DNA of 64,000 bases from assembly GCA_012845835.1 (NCBI GenBank), contig JABAKD010000022.1, positions 5,405,444 through 5,469,443 on the forward strand. The letters run 5' to 3'. The notes beneath the pieces are model-generated. The model worked only from the letters and a program-made list of their open reading frames with translations, did no database searches and was not told where the DNA came from. Position 1 is the first letter of the stretch; every line of letters begins with the position of its first letter. The stretch comes from Undaria pinnatifida (Eukaryota; Sar; Phaeophyceae; Laminariales; Alariaceae). Positions 35,169 to 45,689 of this stretch are shown in pieces. The translations under genes and the position numbers were made by a program.

Positions 35169-35910
35169 TCGAACCAACCCACGCTGCTAGGCGCTCTCAA
35201 CAGTTGGTTGATCCCTGTTTTTTTTTTTGCATTTTTGCAAATAAAGTCAAATCTCATCGTGGTGGGTGTCGAACTCAAGGACAACCAAACGTTAGTAGTA
35301 TTCGAGGGTAAAACCACTATTTTTAATAGGCCACCGGGGCGGCCGGCTGACAATTGATTAAAACAAAACAGGATCTTTGCATAGAGATTACATTCCCTCC
35401 CCCATATTGTATGATATTACGATGGTTGACGCGATATGTATAGAATAAAGCGCCAAATACCTAAATATCAGCGTACACGGAGTTTTAGATATCATGAATA
35501 ACGAACGACCGCGACGGCAGAACACGGCAAAGCATAGCGCTTCGCTCTGCTGAGCTAGCGGTGCGCTGCTGAGCTGAGCCGCAGGGCATCGCAGGGCACT
35601 GCACGGCGCTTCGTTGCTGTAAGCTATAGCGCTGCGGTGGGGTGCTGGGCGGTGTCGAGCTGATGAGCCAAGCCCAGATCTCAGCCGATGAAGCTTCGTC
35701 AAGTACAAAACAAATGGTGCGACTAAAAGAAAAGCTAAAGCTGGACCGTTCCGCAACTAATGCACAGGCGGCAAATTAGCGGCAAATGGTAGGAGGTTCA
35801 ACTTAATAGACAAAAAGGAAGAAAAATCGCGAAAAGGTTCAAAATCGTGTTGGCAGAAAAACCAAATTTGCAGGAAGCAGCTGAAAGGTCAAGAAACAGG
35901 CAATATTTCC
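35169..35910. other. intergenic with GC-rich degenerate repeat at 35,520-35,660
   Basis: GCTGAGCTAGCGGTGCGCTG-type words repeat irregularly, similar to 10,803-10,890. No gene recognised. Confidence 0.4.
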
Positions 35911-36290
35911 GTTGTTGTTGCTGTTGTCGGTTCTCACATTAACTCGCATAATCAAGTCCGTGGTCACAGGACAGGCTCCAGTCACTCTGGAGCTGAGGAA
36001 TACCCTAGGGGAAGAACACAAACCAAAGGTGGTACACGCATGAATCACAGCTGACGCAATTCATGCCTCCACCAGAAACATATAAAAGTGAAATCGGGAG
36101 TCAGTCTACGATGTGCCAGGTCCATGCTGGTGCATACGTCTCATTACTCGCGCCTGGAAAAACCGACTATACCGCTTGCCACCCAAGAAAAACTACCACG
36201 CATATATTACACGTGGTATCTATCACTACGCATACGCACAACAGACGCAAAGTCAATTGGCAAAAAGAAACAAAGAGAAAGGAAATGAAA
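35911..36290 (+). repeat. dispersed repeat R2, plus-strand copy
   Basis: About 380 bp whose reverse complement is at 48,706-49,081. Shared blocks: TGTGAGAACA/GTTCTCACATTAACTCGC, GGTCACAGGACAGGCTCCAG, CATGCCTCCACCAGAAACAT, ATATAAAAGTGAAATCGGGA, TATCACTACGCATACGCAC. The 3' flank is A/G-rich. Family unknown. Confidence 0.85.
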
Positions 36291-36354
36291 TGGGTGCATG
36301 GGGCCAAGAAAAAAAAAGGGTAAATAATTTTTGGGGGGTCTACTGGCGAGTCTG

Positions 36355-36534
36355 CCACCAGAACGATGCCACGTGGTTTTTCGACGATCTACAGCAGTAC
36401 TACGCACGACCTCCGATACACCCACCGAAGCACGGACTACCGGCGAATTACGCGATCGACAGCTGGCTGTGGTTGTCACGTGTCCCTGTGTTGGGGGCCC
36501 CTGTGCGCTGCCTCTTGTTGGCTCTTGTTTGGGT
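36355..36534 (+). CDS. candidate upstream exon, unknown (low confidence)
   Basis: A plus frame from a possible acceptor (CTGCCACCAG) to a possible donor (TTTGG/GTAAAA at 36,535) encodes a well-mixed peptide including ATWFFDDLQQYY and HGLPANYAIDSWLWLSR, ending in a hydrophobic run. Phase at the donor is 0, which would match the first exon found of the downstream rolling stone-like gene, but I have no sequence evidence linking them. Two other frames are also open here, so it may be chance. Confidence 0.2.
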
Positions 36535-36663
36535 AAAACATGCGGTGTGCTCCATGGTCTCACGGCAGCAACACACCAGAATCAGAACGTCCGCTCGTAC
36601 AACGTATCATTCTTACAGGAAATGTAATATTTTTTTTCTCTTTCAATAAGAACATAAAACGGT

Positions 36664-37072
36664 TGTTATATATTGGACACAGTGATGCGTGTACGACTAA
36701 ACTTGCCAACGGCACTAGTACTGCACTTTGAGCTATCTGCTGTGGTTCTGGTTGCTACTAGTTGCTGCAGTATGTGCTAGAAGTTTCGCCCTTCGGCTAC
36801 TGCTGCTGCACCTGATGTTGTGTGTTTGCCAATGTTGTCAGTTGGCGTTCATGCTCGTCGTACATACTGCTGTTCTCACCCAGTACGTACGATTTTCCTC
36901 GTACCTCGACGGCACGACGACGAGCTCAAAACAGAAGGGAGGTGACATGAAATGGCGTGGACAATGGCCACATAGAAGCGAGCACAGCGGGATAGTTCGC
37001 TGCGAATCAACCGCACTCGTTCATGCCTACAGCAGAGGCTGCCTGGAGTGTCAGCGGCCGTGCTAAAGCCAG
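36664..37072 (+). repeat. 409-bp near-identical duplication, copy 1
   Basis: Matches 37,127-37,535 with only a handful of substitutions. Starts TGTTATATATTGGACA and ends GCTAAAGCCAG. Separated from copy 2 by 54 bp of unrelated sequence. Confidence 0.9.
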
Positions 37073-37126
37073 GGCCAAAGGCCGAAGAGACGGCTCTTTT
37101 ACCTGCTTGGTTTTGTCTCGAGATTC

Positions 37127-37535
37127 TGTTATATATTGGACAGAGTAATGCGTGTACGACTAAACTTGCCAACTGCACTCGTACTGCACTTTGAGCTATC
37201 TGCTGTGGTTCTGGTTGCTACTAGTTGCTGCAGTATGTGCTAGAAGTTTCGCCCTTCGGCTACTGCTGCTTCACCTGATGTTGTGTGTTTGCCAATGTCG
37301 TCAGTTGGCGTTCATGCTCGTCGTACATACTGCTGTTCTCACCCAGTACGTACGATTTTCCTCGTACCTCGACGGCACGACGACGAGCTCAAAACAGAAG
37401 GGAGGTGACATGAAATGGCGTGGACAATGGCCACATAGAAGCGAGCACAGCGGGATAGTTCGCTGCGAATCAATCGCACTCGTTCATGCCTACAGCAGAG
37501 GCTGCCTGGAGTGTCAGCGGCCATGCTAAAGCCAG
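37127..37535 (+). repeat. 409-bp near-identical duplication, copy 2
   Basis: Second copy, period 463 bp. A 112-codon frame without ATG is preserved in both copies, but the low divergence is enough to explain that. Confidence 0.9.
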
Positions 37536-37540
37536 TGGAA

Positions 37541-37735
37541 ACATTATTACGTACGGTTTGGAAATGATGCCAATCTCGTAAATTATGCAGGCGCGTGCAA
37601 TTAAACACACCTGGTGCACAATCTATGACCAAACAATAGAAAGTCGCACATGCCACCGCCAAATTCCAAACATTATCACGTACCGTTTGGAAATGATGCC
37701 AATTTTGTAAATCATTCAGGCGTTGCAGCCATTAA
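37541..37735 (+). repeat. short tandem duplication, unit about 128 bp
   Basis: AAACATTATTACGTACGGTT ... AATGATGCCAAT ... TCAGGCG occurs at 37,541 and again at about 37,669 with a few substitutions. Confidence 0.75.
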
Positions 37736-38013
37736 GATTCAACAATTTTTCCAAAATTCCTCCTCGACACTCGCTCGTCTCGCTCGGCACCCGTCCGCGT
37801 TCACGTCGATGTGCGGAACGGACACGGCAGGGCGAGGGGCGTTGGAGCCGCCCCCCGAAGGCGGCGCTCGAACCAAGCCATATTCGACCGAGAATTCCAG
37901 TTCCGCGAATCGCATACTTAAGCCGAGACAAAAAACTCCTGACCAAAGTCCATGACACCAAGGAATGACTCGATATTCAAGGAATGATTTTATATATATT
38001 TATATATATAATA
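37736..38013. other. intergenic or 5' intron, nothing recognised
   Basis: Ends with a TATATA-rich stretch at about 37,990-38,010 that borders R1 copy B. Confidence 0.4.
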
Positions 38014-38572
38014 GTTGGCCTCGGTTGGCCCCGACGCTGTAAAACATTGTATGTATATTGGGGTTGTCGTTGGTTGGCAACGACGCTGTAGAACTACCAG
38101 TCACTGCGTGAGCTAGACAACCAGCGTCCCTTTTTTTTTTTGACGGTCAACAAGATGGTTATCGAGTTAGATCATATTGTGCGGGGTGGAGAACCCTAAC
38201 TCCGCACAAGGGGAAATATCGCATCACGTCATGTGCATATGGCAAGGCACCCGCGAGGCAGTTCCATAGTAGTACCCATCGCTCTCTCTGGAGTGGCCAC
38301 ACCAGAAAGAGTGTAACTCATTGCCGCTGTCGTCCATAAGCAAGGAAGTAGGCACAAGGTGCCAAAGTCCGTCTTACGAGCGGTTCTTGGAAGGATATGC
38401 AGTTCACCCTATATACGACTTGCCGAACACCTCACGGCGCTTCGCGCTTGCTGCAAGCAATGTCTGCCTGGTTGGTGAAAACCCGACGTGCTCCGTCCCG
38501 GCATAGGAGGGATGCGAGAGTCTATGGTCATACGATTACGGCCATGCACAAACTGAGTACCCCCCCCCCCCC
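38014..38572 (+). repeat. dispersed repeat R1, copy B
   Basis: Begins GTTGGCCTCGGTTGG, includes a second GGTTGGCAACGACGCTGTAG, runs through GAACCCTAACTCCGCACAAG and ACGGCGCTTCGCGCTTG, and ends GAGTA plus a run of about 14 C. Same orientation as the gene that follows. Confidence 0.85.
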
Positions 38573-38744
38573 GCGCGCTCTGCTGTCCCTGTTTCTTACA
38601 TCGGACCCTCGCCCTCCTCTGGCTGGCTTTGCGCCATCCGCTCTTCTTGTTCTTCTCTCTTCGGCCTTGGCTTGGAACGAAAAAAGCTTGTCGCTGAGAC
38701 AGGTCAGCCCAGAGGTGTTCGGGTCCTCCCGCCTTCTCCCTCAG

Positions 38745-38837
38745 AAACCCTACGTCCTGCTCCGGGCCGCCCTGGCGCTGAACAGCCTCTACTGGCTTGT
38801 TCGCTCCATCAGAGTGTTTGGCAACGCTCACTGGCTG
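38745..38837 (+). CDS. rolling stone-like gene, first exon found (membrane span 1)
   Basis: Acceptor TTCTCCCTCAG, donor CTG/GTAAGT, 31 codons, phase 0 to 0. Encodes YVLLRAALALNSLYWLVRSI. The frame is open upstream, so the exon could begin earlier. Confidence 0.65.
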
Positions 38838-41800
38838 GTAAGTGGAATGCGAAAAGTTTTCATGGCGCGGGTTTGTGTCTGTTTTGTCTCATTTCTTTGT
38901 GCCTCGTTTTTTGAAGTCTTTCATGCCTCGTTGTCTGCCCGCACTCTTGCCAACTCTGATTTTCTGCGTATGTTTTTTGTTAATATCCTTCGTGTAGATG
39001 CTTGCAAGGGCTTGGCAGTAGCAGCAGCAACTGCAGCGGTGGGTTTTTTGTTTTGGGGCTGCACAGGCTTTAGAGCAGGGGAGGTGGCGCAGCCGAGTAT
39101 TGTCCACAGACGCAACAGCTGCGTTAGTTGCGGTGTCGATGTTGTTAGACATGGACTGCCGCGGCGGCGGAGCTCTGCACAGTACCAGGTACCTCGCTCA
39201 GCAACCCACTTCGATAAACATGTAAGTTAAGCCCGATACACGACCCTACGGTCTAAGAATGTAACCAAGAAAATACAGTACGGTGACACGGGAGTCGCAA
39301 CACGCAGATGACGCTTGCGCTGAGGGACGCGCACGTGGCAGTGCGCCTACGACACAGAGCCCAGACGGCGCGGTGATGGCGTTTTTTTTATATATGCACG
39401 AATGGGTGGATTTGGGTTGATACATTGGTATACTGTAGTGTTATATGGTGACCGTAGGAAGTTAATGCGTTTTTTATTTTCCTACGCGGCGTATTTGGTC
39501 GCATGTTTGTTTTATTTTTCGCGCGTTCGAGCGAAACAAAAGTACAATCATAGGACCAACCAACCATCCAACCAACCAACAACCTTCCAAGGAAGGAGCC
39601 TCGACGAATCGTTGTTGCCGGTCGTGTGCGGTGTAGCATGGTCTACAGCTTCACCCACTAACAGGAGGCACATTTACAAGGTAGTACAAGAGTGGACGTG
39701 TGCGCGAGGCCGGGTAGTTTTTTGTATGAGGGGGGGCAGAGCGTACAGCTGGTGGGGGTGCTGTTGTTGCACGCGCTGCTATTGCACAAAGCGCCTGATT
39801 GTTGAGGGGTCTTGAATACACCGGTTGGCGTACGTGAAGCGCCTATTTATTAAATAGTGCTCGTTTCATGTTACATGTCACATGCTACTTCTCGTGTCCT
39901 TCCTGACAATCAATTTTCGTCCGTCCTTCATTACTCGAGCACATGCAAATACGGGTGGTCCGTGTTTTGTGTTCTTCGTATGCGGTTTGAATTTTTCGGT
40001 TTGTCCCAATGTAGTGTTGTTCTCGTCTGTGCTCTCTGTGGGTACGGGGGGCCATTGGAACGCAGCAGCGGCAGCAATTAACCCTATGTTTCAACATCCG
40101 GCCGTACCCATCCCTGTCGTTCCACCCCTTCCCCATCCTCTGCCCCGCCCCCCAGGTGTATCTAACTCACTGGACGTTCGGTGAGTTGTTGGTGGGTTTG
40201 GCGCACGGCGAATTTCCATGCGATGGGTTGGGAGGGGTGATAAGACGATTTACTGATACCATGCATGGCCGTAGGCGTAAAGCCACAGACGATCGAGTGA
40301 TGGGGGGGGGGGGTGAAGCAGACACGCGACGGTTGCTCTTTTTTTGTGGCGATTAGTGCGGTAGTATCATACGGTTGCGTCTTGTGTTCGTTCAGGCGTG
40401 CCCCGTCACGACAGGCGTACATGAGGTACGCAGGTCTAGCGCTCGACGAACTGAGAGAGCGGCAACGTCGACAGCAATGGTTGAATGTGACTCGTAGTTA
40501 AGGTACGGAGATTCCAACACCTTTTTTAATTGGGGGCAGAAATGTCGCGAGCTCCGATTTGTTTAATTTCAAGTCGAGACGGATGTATGCCGCATGCCGG
40601 TTGCGTTGGAACCACGCGCGGCTCGACGGTAAACCCACAACGCGCCGAGCCTGAAGTCCGTGAACCGTTTACGCATACGCCCCGCGTTTCCTGGAACGTA
40701 ACTTTCTCGTGCTGTCTGTCGTTGGCGGAGGAACTTGTCCAACTTCAATGTTCTTCGAATAACTCCACATTTTGGCTGGATTATTGTCGTCGTCGGCGTC
40801 TCCCCCCGCCCCCCCGCCCCCCACCTTTTGATACCCTCTCGTTCCCCCCCTCAGCCCTCCAAACTGTGTACTATTTCCTCGCGTTGGGGTCGGCGAGCCA
40901 CCTCTGGGCCAACAGCGGGCGTAAGCAGCGCGAAGAAGATGCGTCGCGAGCGGGGGGCGGGCGAAGGTCGAACGGGGGGCGCGATCGTGTGAAGAGCAGG
41001 AAGGGCGTCGGCGGGGCTGTGTCGCGATCGTCTTCTGTTCCCTCCTCCGCTTCTTCCCCCTCGACATCGGCGCTGACGGCTAAGGTCGGCGACGCGGCTG
41101 GAGATGGCGAGCGTACGGTGAGGCAGGGAGGGAGGCGGGCTCGCGGACCTTCTGTTGTTTCGCAACGCGCTATCGTGTTATCAACTTAGTTTTATTGTAG
41201 GGCTTTGTGTGGTCGGGGTGGTGATGGTGGTGGCGGTGGTACTTGAGGAGGTGGCACCTCGTGACTGTGAAGTATGGAAAAGAGATACATGAAAAGCCGG
41301 CGCTTGTGTAGCTGGAGTATGCCGATATGGGAATATAATTCACACAGGCTTCAGAGTCTTGGCCGTATAGTTTAACAACGTTCGCCTCTGGGTGTCATAC
41401 ATGTCTAATTGTCGTATAGTACTGTAACGACGATACCCCTTTCGGTATTGTACTTGGCCTCGTAAAACGTCCTCAACAGGGCCTTGGGCGGTGGCGGAAG
41501 CTGCAGTGGGGCTTGCTGTTCGTTTGCGCTGACTGTTCGGTTATCGTGACCGGTGTCTACTGGACGTTCCTCTACAACGGCTGGAGCGACCAGCTGAACC
41601 TGCAGGTAAAGTCAATGTTTAGTTTCGAGCCATGCCAAATCGATACCAACGCCGCCACAGCAACACCAGCCATTTTCGTACTCGCTCCTCCGTGCTTTGC
41701 GGTGATGCACATTGTTGTGTTTTTTCAACCATTTTACCCCAGTGATATCATCAGGGGGCGCTTCGACCGGTATTATGGTTGAAATGGGTCAGGGTTAGGG

Positions 41801-44800
41801 CTGGTTAGGGATGGTTGAAAAACAAAATAATGTACGACACCCGTGCTTTGTCACCCCCCCCCGTGATACACGGGGCGTACTTTTTTGTTCAGAAGATGCA
41901 ACTGGTGGTCCTCCCGGACTGAGGAGCTACCCGAATAAGACTGAAAACGTTGTTGTACCATCGCATGTCACATGGTATAACGAGGTATGGTAATATGGTG
42001 TGAGTTTACTGCAGTAGATGGCCCCCTGTAACGGACCATAGGGCGTTCGGGCGGAGAGGCCCCTTACATAGATTAGATCAGATTTGGGACATGTGGGACG
42101 TTGGAAGCACCCTACTCGTTGTCTAGAAATGTGTCTGGCGTTTTGCAAGCGGGAGGCAGTCTAGTGGCCCATTTTAAGGGGACGGGGTTTCTTATCGGGT
42201 GTTGCGTCTACTTTAAGAGATCTTATAGTAGGAAAAAAGAGTTCCCTTATAAACCGTTTTTCCTTATCGCGGGGTCCCGTAAACGAGGCTACCTACTGCT
42301 GTATATCAAAGCATAGACTTTAGCCCGCAAATGTATAGCGATACCGATTAAACCGGCGTGTCTGTATTGACAAGTCCCGAGGTGACTAGCCTCCGCCGGC
42401 AAGCTGTCTCTAACCAGGGGGTGGCGCAACGTGGAGGCGGGTAGAGGGCTCTTCAGTTGCTCCATCGCCTTATTTTTGCCACTGCCCCGTCGGTGGCGCG
42501 ACGTGGCGATGCAACAGAGCCCTTTTGTCGCTCCATCGCCTTTTTTTTTTGTGGAAATTGCTTTTTTTTAGTTCCACCCCCCCCGACTACGACCCCCCCC
42601 CCCCCTGAAATATACATGTACTAGTTGGCCTCGGTTGGCACCGACGCTGTAATGCATTTTATGTATATTGGGGTTGACGTTGGTTGACAACGACGCTGTA
42701 AAATATGCCAATCACTGCGTGAGCTAGACAACCAGGGTACCGTTTTTTTTATTCTTTTTGGCGGTCACCATGATATTTATCGAGTAGATCAGATTGCGTG
42801 GGGTGAAGAACCCTAACTCCGCACAAGGGGAATGATCGCATCACGTAGTGTGAATATGGTAAGGCACCCACGAGGCAGTTACATAGTAATACCCAGTGCT
42901 CTCTCTGGAGTGACCACACCAGAAAACAAAGTATACATCATTGGAGTTGTCATCCATAAGGAAGAAAGCAGGCACAAGGTGCCGAAGTCCGTCCTACGAG
43001 CGGTTCTTGAAAGGATGCAGTTCACCCTTCATGCGACTCGCCGAGCACGTCACGGCGCTTCGCGCTTGGTTCGCGCTTGGTGCAAGCAATGTCTGCGTGG
43101 TTGGTGAAAACCCGACTTGCTTAGTCCCGGCATAGCAGGGATGCGAGGGTCTAAGTTCATACGACTACGGCCATGCACAAGCTGAGTACCCCCCCCCCCC
43201 CCCCCCCCCCGGCTACGAAACCGGAAACTAGTTAATTGTTGTACCCCCCCCCGCTGTCATGCATGTAGAATTAAATGAACAAATTCACCCCCCCACATAC
43301 TCCCTAAATTTGTCGTCTCCCTCGGATGTGGAAATTTATTAGTTATTTCATCCCCTTCGCTACTACGAATGTTGAGAATAATTTTGTATCTAACGCCCGC
43401 AAGACGAACGGCGGAATTAACCTCATGTTCATTATGTCACCCCCCCCTACTACTGCGCATGTTTTTTTTTGTGCCGCCGCCACCGTCGCAGATTCATTTG
43501 TTCAACACTCTGTTCATGGCGGTCAACGTGTTCATTGGGGCTTCTTCGTTCCGTTGGCAGCACATCGGGATCGCCTACATCTACGGCACCTTGTGTGAGT
43601 CATGAAACCATCGCATGTTTTCCTTTTTTGCTTGGGCTTCTGTTGCTTGGGAGTGTATGCATTAGCATGTGTGGCCACAACTGCCCCCCCCCCGGCAACG
43701 CCCTCCTCCACCCAACTCCCCACCCCCCAACCGCCCTCCTCCCCCCTCCCTTCTTTATCCTCTACCCCCCCCCCTAACCCCCTCGCACCTCTCGTGCCCC
43801 CCCCCCCCCCCCCCCCCCCCCTGGCGTCACCTCTTTAGATCTAGCATTCGACATCTTGTTCTACGTGTGCGGATCCATCTTCAGCTACGACGACAAGGTC
43901 ATCTATTTTTTCCTGGACTGGGGCAACACTCCGGGCAGAGCGATCTGTATTTCGGCGTTTTTGATGCTGGTGGCGCTTCCCCTGGCGCACGGTTTTTTCG
44001 TGCTGATCGCTAGCGGACGAGAACGCCTTCGAATGATGCGCCCCGACTGGGGATGGCAGGTGGGCAAGCGCGTTATGGTGCGCACGTGGTAGTCAGACTC
44101 ATCCCCCCTCCCTTGTTGAGTTTTCATCAAGCTCACTTGAGCCAGTAGTCAGCCCCCCCCTCGTATCTGTTAGATGTGGTTTTACCAGGCAGATGTTAGA
44201 TATCTCCTCATAAACTAAGCAATTTGTCAATTGTAGACTGTGCGGGGTGATGTGTTGATCGCTAGCGGAAGAGGTTGCCTCCAGATGATACGCCCCGAGT
44301 GGGCATGGCGGGTCGGCAACCGCGATAACCGCGGATGTCGCGGTCGCGGGGTGACGTGTTGATCGCTAGCGGAAGAGTTTGCCTCCGAATGATGCGCCCC
44401 GACTGGTGATGACAGGTGGGCAAACGCGGTACCGTATATCGCGGTCGCGGTAGTCTTCCCCCCCCCTATGTTACAAACCCATGTGTATGCGTCATTTCAC
44501 CACGGTATCCACTGAGTGCCATGATAGCGACACGTGGCACTTTTTGGCTTTTTGGCCTGAACGTTTCTCACAGACGGGGCTGCTAAAGTTTTAATAACAA
44601 ACTACCCAATACCGTTACCGTGGTTGACGCTTTTTTTTTGGTATAGAAAGAGCCTCCGAAGGATGCAGACCGACTGGAGATGGCGGGTGGGCGAGCACGA
44701 TATGTTCTGTTCGCGGCAGTCTTATCTCCCCCGAAGCCCGCCTCACCAATCGTTCTTCGTAGGATACAGTGCATCGTTTGTGCGACTCGCCGAACTCCTC

Positions 44801-45689
44801 ACGGCGCTTCGCGCGTGGTGCACGCGATTTCGCCATTGGTCAGCACTCGTTCCATTGATTTGATTGGTCAACGCTCTTCCAGTGCATGCTTTCATTCGAC
44901 TGATTGGTCAACCCTCTTCCACATGATCTTTACTGGTCTAAACTTGTCCAGCCGCGCTCGCGAGCGTGCGTGTTTGCGCACACTTTTTTCTAGCGATTGA
45001 GTTATCAACGGGATCCTCAATCCGTTGACCCAGATTCGTGTGCACTGTAAGTAAGGTGCTCAAGCTTTGAGGTGCGGAAGCTTTGTTCCGACGGCGACTT
45101 CCCCTCCCTCCCTCCCTCCCGCCAACCGCCGTGTCCATCTGGTTCTTGCACGGTGCGAGCGCGCTGTGCAAGCAGAAGTTTCTTGCGAAAAATCCAAGTA
45201 GTTAGTCCTCGAAACATGGGTGCATTTGGAAAAGGGTTTGTAAAAGTACGGATGCTTTATTCCGAGGGCGCCTCCGCCCCCTACCGCCCGCTAACCGCCG
45301 TGTCTGTCCGTCCGTTCACGCCTGCGTCCCTCCCGAACTTGCGTCTTTTTGTGTTTGGGTTTGCCCTGCAGGGGACCGACGAGGAAGAGCTTGAGCGGGT
45401 AATGGAGGTTAGCGGCATGCGAGACGCCGACGTTTGGGCACCCCTCACGGGAGACGGGGACCCGAACCTCTACGACAGCGAGGAGGAAGAAATGGGAGGG
45501 GCGTCTGTTTTTTTCGTGGGTGGTCACGAGGAGAAGAGCAGAGTTGTAGGCCGGTCCGCGGGCATTAGTACCGCGGGGATGGGGGTGGGAGGAGGAGGCG
45601 GGCGTCAGGTGGGGAAAAGGGCGCCGGGCGGTGGTGGTGGTGGTATTAGTATGGTAGCTGTGCACAGTGCGAAAAGTGGCGTGTTATGA
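38745..45689 (+). CDS. rolling stone / FAR-17a-AIG1-like multipass membrane protein (5' end not found)
   Basis: Exons 38,745-38,837, 40,156-40,180, 40,855-41,117, 41,507-41,605, 43,492-43,594, 43,839-44,059 and 45,372-45,689 join in matching phases into about 373 residues. Hydrophobic segments lie near residues 4-24, 38-57, 128-150, 161-180, 185-207 and 221-250. Family-like features are YLTHWTF then a membrane span, VTGVYWTFLY, the HLFNTLFM segment, H-IAYIYG-LY, and VIYFFLDWGNTPG. These fit the rolling stone group of six-to-seven-span proteins, whose biochemical role is poorly known in protists. Residues about 58-127 form an unusually long Ser/Arg/Gly-rich loop and the C-terminal tail is acidic then Gly-rich. 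The N-terminal exon is missing, and the first exon may start earlier than 38,745. Family assignment is from remembered patterns, not a search. Confidence 0.72.
40156..40180 (+). CDS. rolling stone-like gene, 25-nt microexon
   Basis: Acceptor GCCCCCCAG, donor TTCG/GTGAGT. Encodes VYLTHWTF plus one base, restoring the family-typical YLT-W block at exactly the right place; phases are 0 in and 1 out, matching both neighbours. Confidence 0.7.
40855..41117 (+). CDS. rolling stone-like gene, exon with membrane span 2 and long loop
   Basis: Acceptor TTCCCCCCCTCAG, donor ACG/GTGAGG, phase 1 to 0. Encodes LQTVYYFLALGSASHLW then about 70 residues rich in Ser, Arg, Gly and Ala. Confidence 0.7.
41507..41605 (+). 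CDS. rolling stone-like gene, exon with VTGVYWTFLY block
   Basis: Acceptor GAAGCTGCAG, donor CTGCAG/GTAAAG, 33 codons, phase 0 to 0. Confidence 0.75.
42623..43210 (+). repeat. dispersed repeat R1, copy C (in an intron)
   Basis: Collinear with copy B over its full length, including the doubled GACGCTGTAA block and the CTGAGTA end, followed by an uninterrupted run of about 20 C. It sits in the 1.9-kb intron between the 41,507 and 43,492 exons, in the sense direction. Confidence 0.85.
43492..43594 (+). CDS. rolling stone-like gene, exon with HLFNTLFM span
   Basis: Acceptor CACCGTCGCAG, donor TTGT/GTGAGT, phase 0 to 1. Encodes HLFNTLFMAVNVFIGASSF and HIGIAYIYGTL. Confidence 0.78.
43797..43821 (+). 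repeat. 25-bp poly-C run beside a splice acceptor
   Basis: Uninterrupted C run 17 bases upstream of the acceptor CACCTCTTTAG; it may serve as or disturb the polypyrimidine tract. Confidence 0.9.
43839..44059 (+). CDS. rolling stone-like gene, exon with last two spans
   Basis: Acceptor CTCTTTAG, phase 1 in. Encodes LAFDILFYVCGSIFS, VIYFFLDWGNTPG, the final span and SGRERLRMMRPDWGWQ. The donor CAG/GTGGGC at 44,060 gives phase 0, matching the exon at 45,372. If it is not used, the frame ends at TAG 44,090-44,092 after VGKRVMVRTW. Confidence 0.75.
44252..44700 (+). repeat. three decayed copies of the preceding exon end and its donor
   Basis: The stretch 44,000-44,095 (TGATCGCTAGCGGACGAGAA ... 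ATGATGCGCCCCGACTGG ... CAGGTGGGCAAG) recurs at about 44,252-44,324 and 44,356-44,455, and more weakly at 44,644-44,725. All copies have frame-breaking changes. The second retains GACAGGTGGGCAAACGCG, a donor-like site. Confidence 0.8.
44750..44835 (+). repeat. dispersed repeat R1, fragment D
   Basis: GTAGGATACAGTGCA ... TGCGACTCGCCGAACTCCTC ... GGCGCTTCGCGCGTGGTGCA matches the middle of R1, closest to copy A. Confidence 0.75.
45372..45689 (+). CDS. probable last exon of the rolling stone-like gene (acidic tail)
   Basis: Acceptor TTTGCCCTGCAG, then 105 codons to TGA. Starts GTDEEELERVMEVSGMRDAD, continues through NLYDSEEEEMGG and ends Gly-rich. Phase 0 fits the donor at 44,060. It could instead belong to another transcript. 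Confidence 0.5.
   Translation, partial: GTDEEELERVMEVSGMRDADVWAPLTGDGDPNLYDSEEEEMGGASVFFVGGHEEKSRVVGRSAGISTAGMGVGGGGGRQVGKRAPGGGGGGISMVAVHSAKSGVL

Noticed and set aside
36728-37529. Hydrophobic 112-codon frame in both copies of the 409-bp duplication
   Set aside because: No ATG at the start, an in-frame stop just upstream, and conservation is explained by the recent duplication.
33622-43210. R1 copies considered as a CRISPR-like or LTR structure
   Set aside because: Spacing is kilobases, copies are hundreds of bases and diverged, and no LTR termini or TSD were seen.
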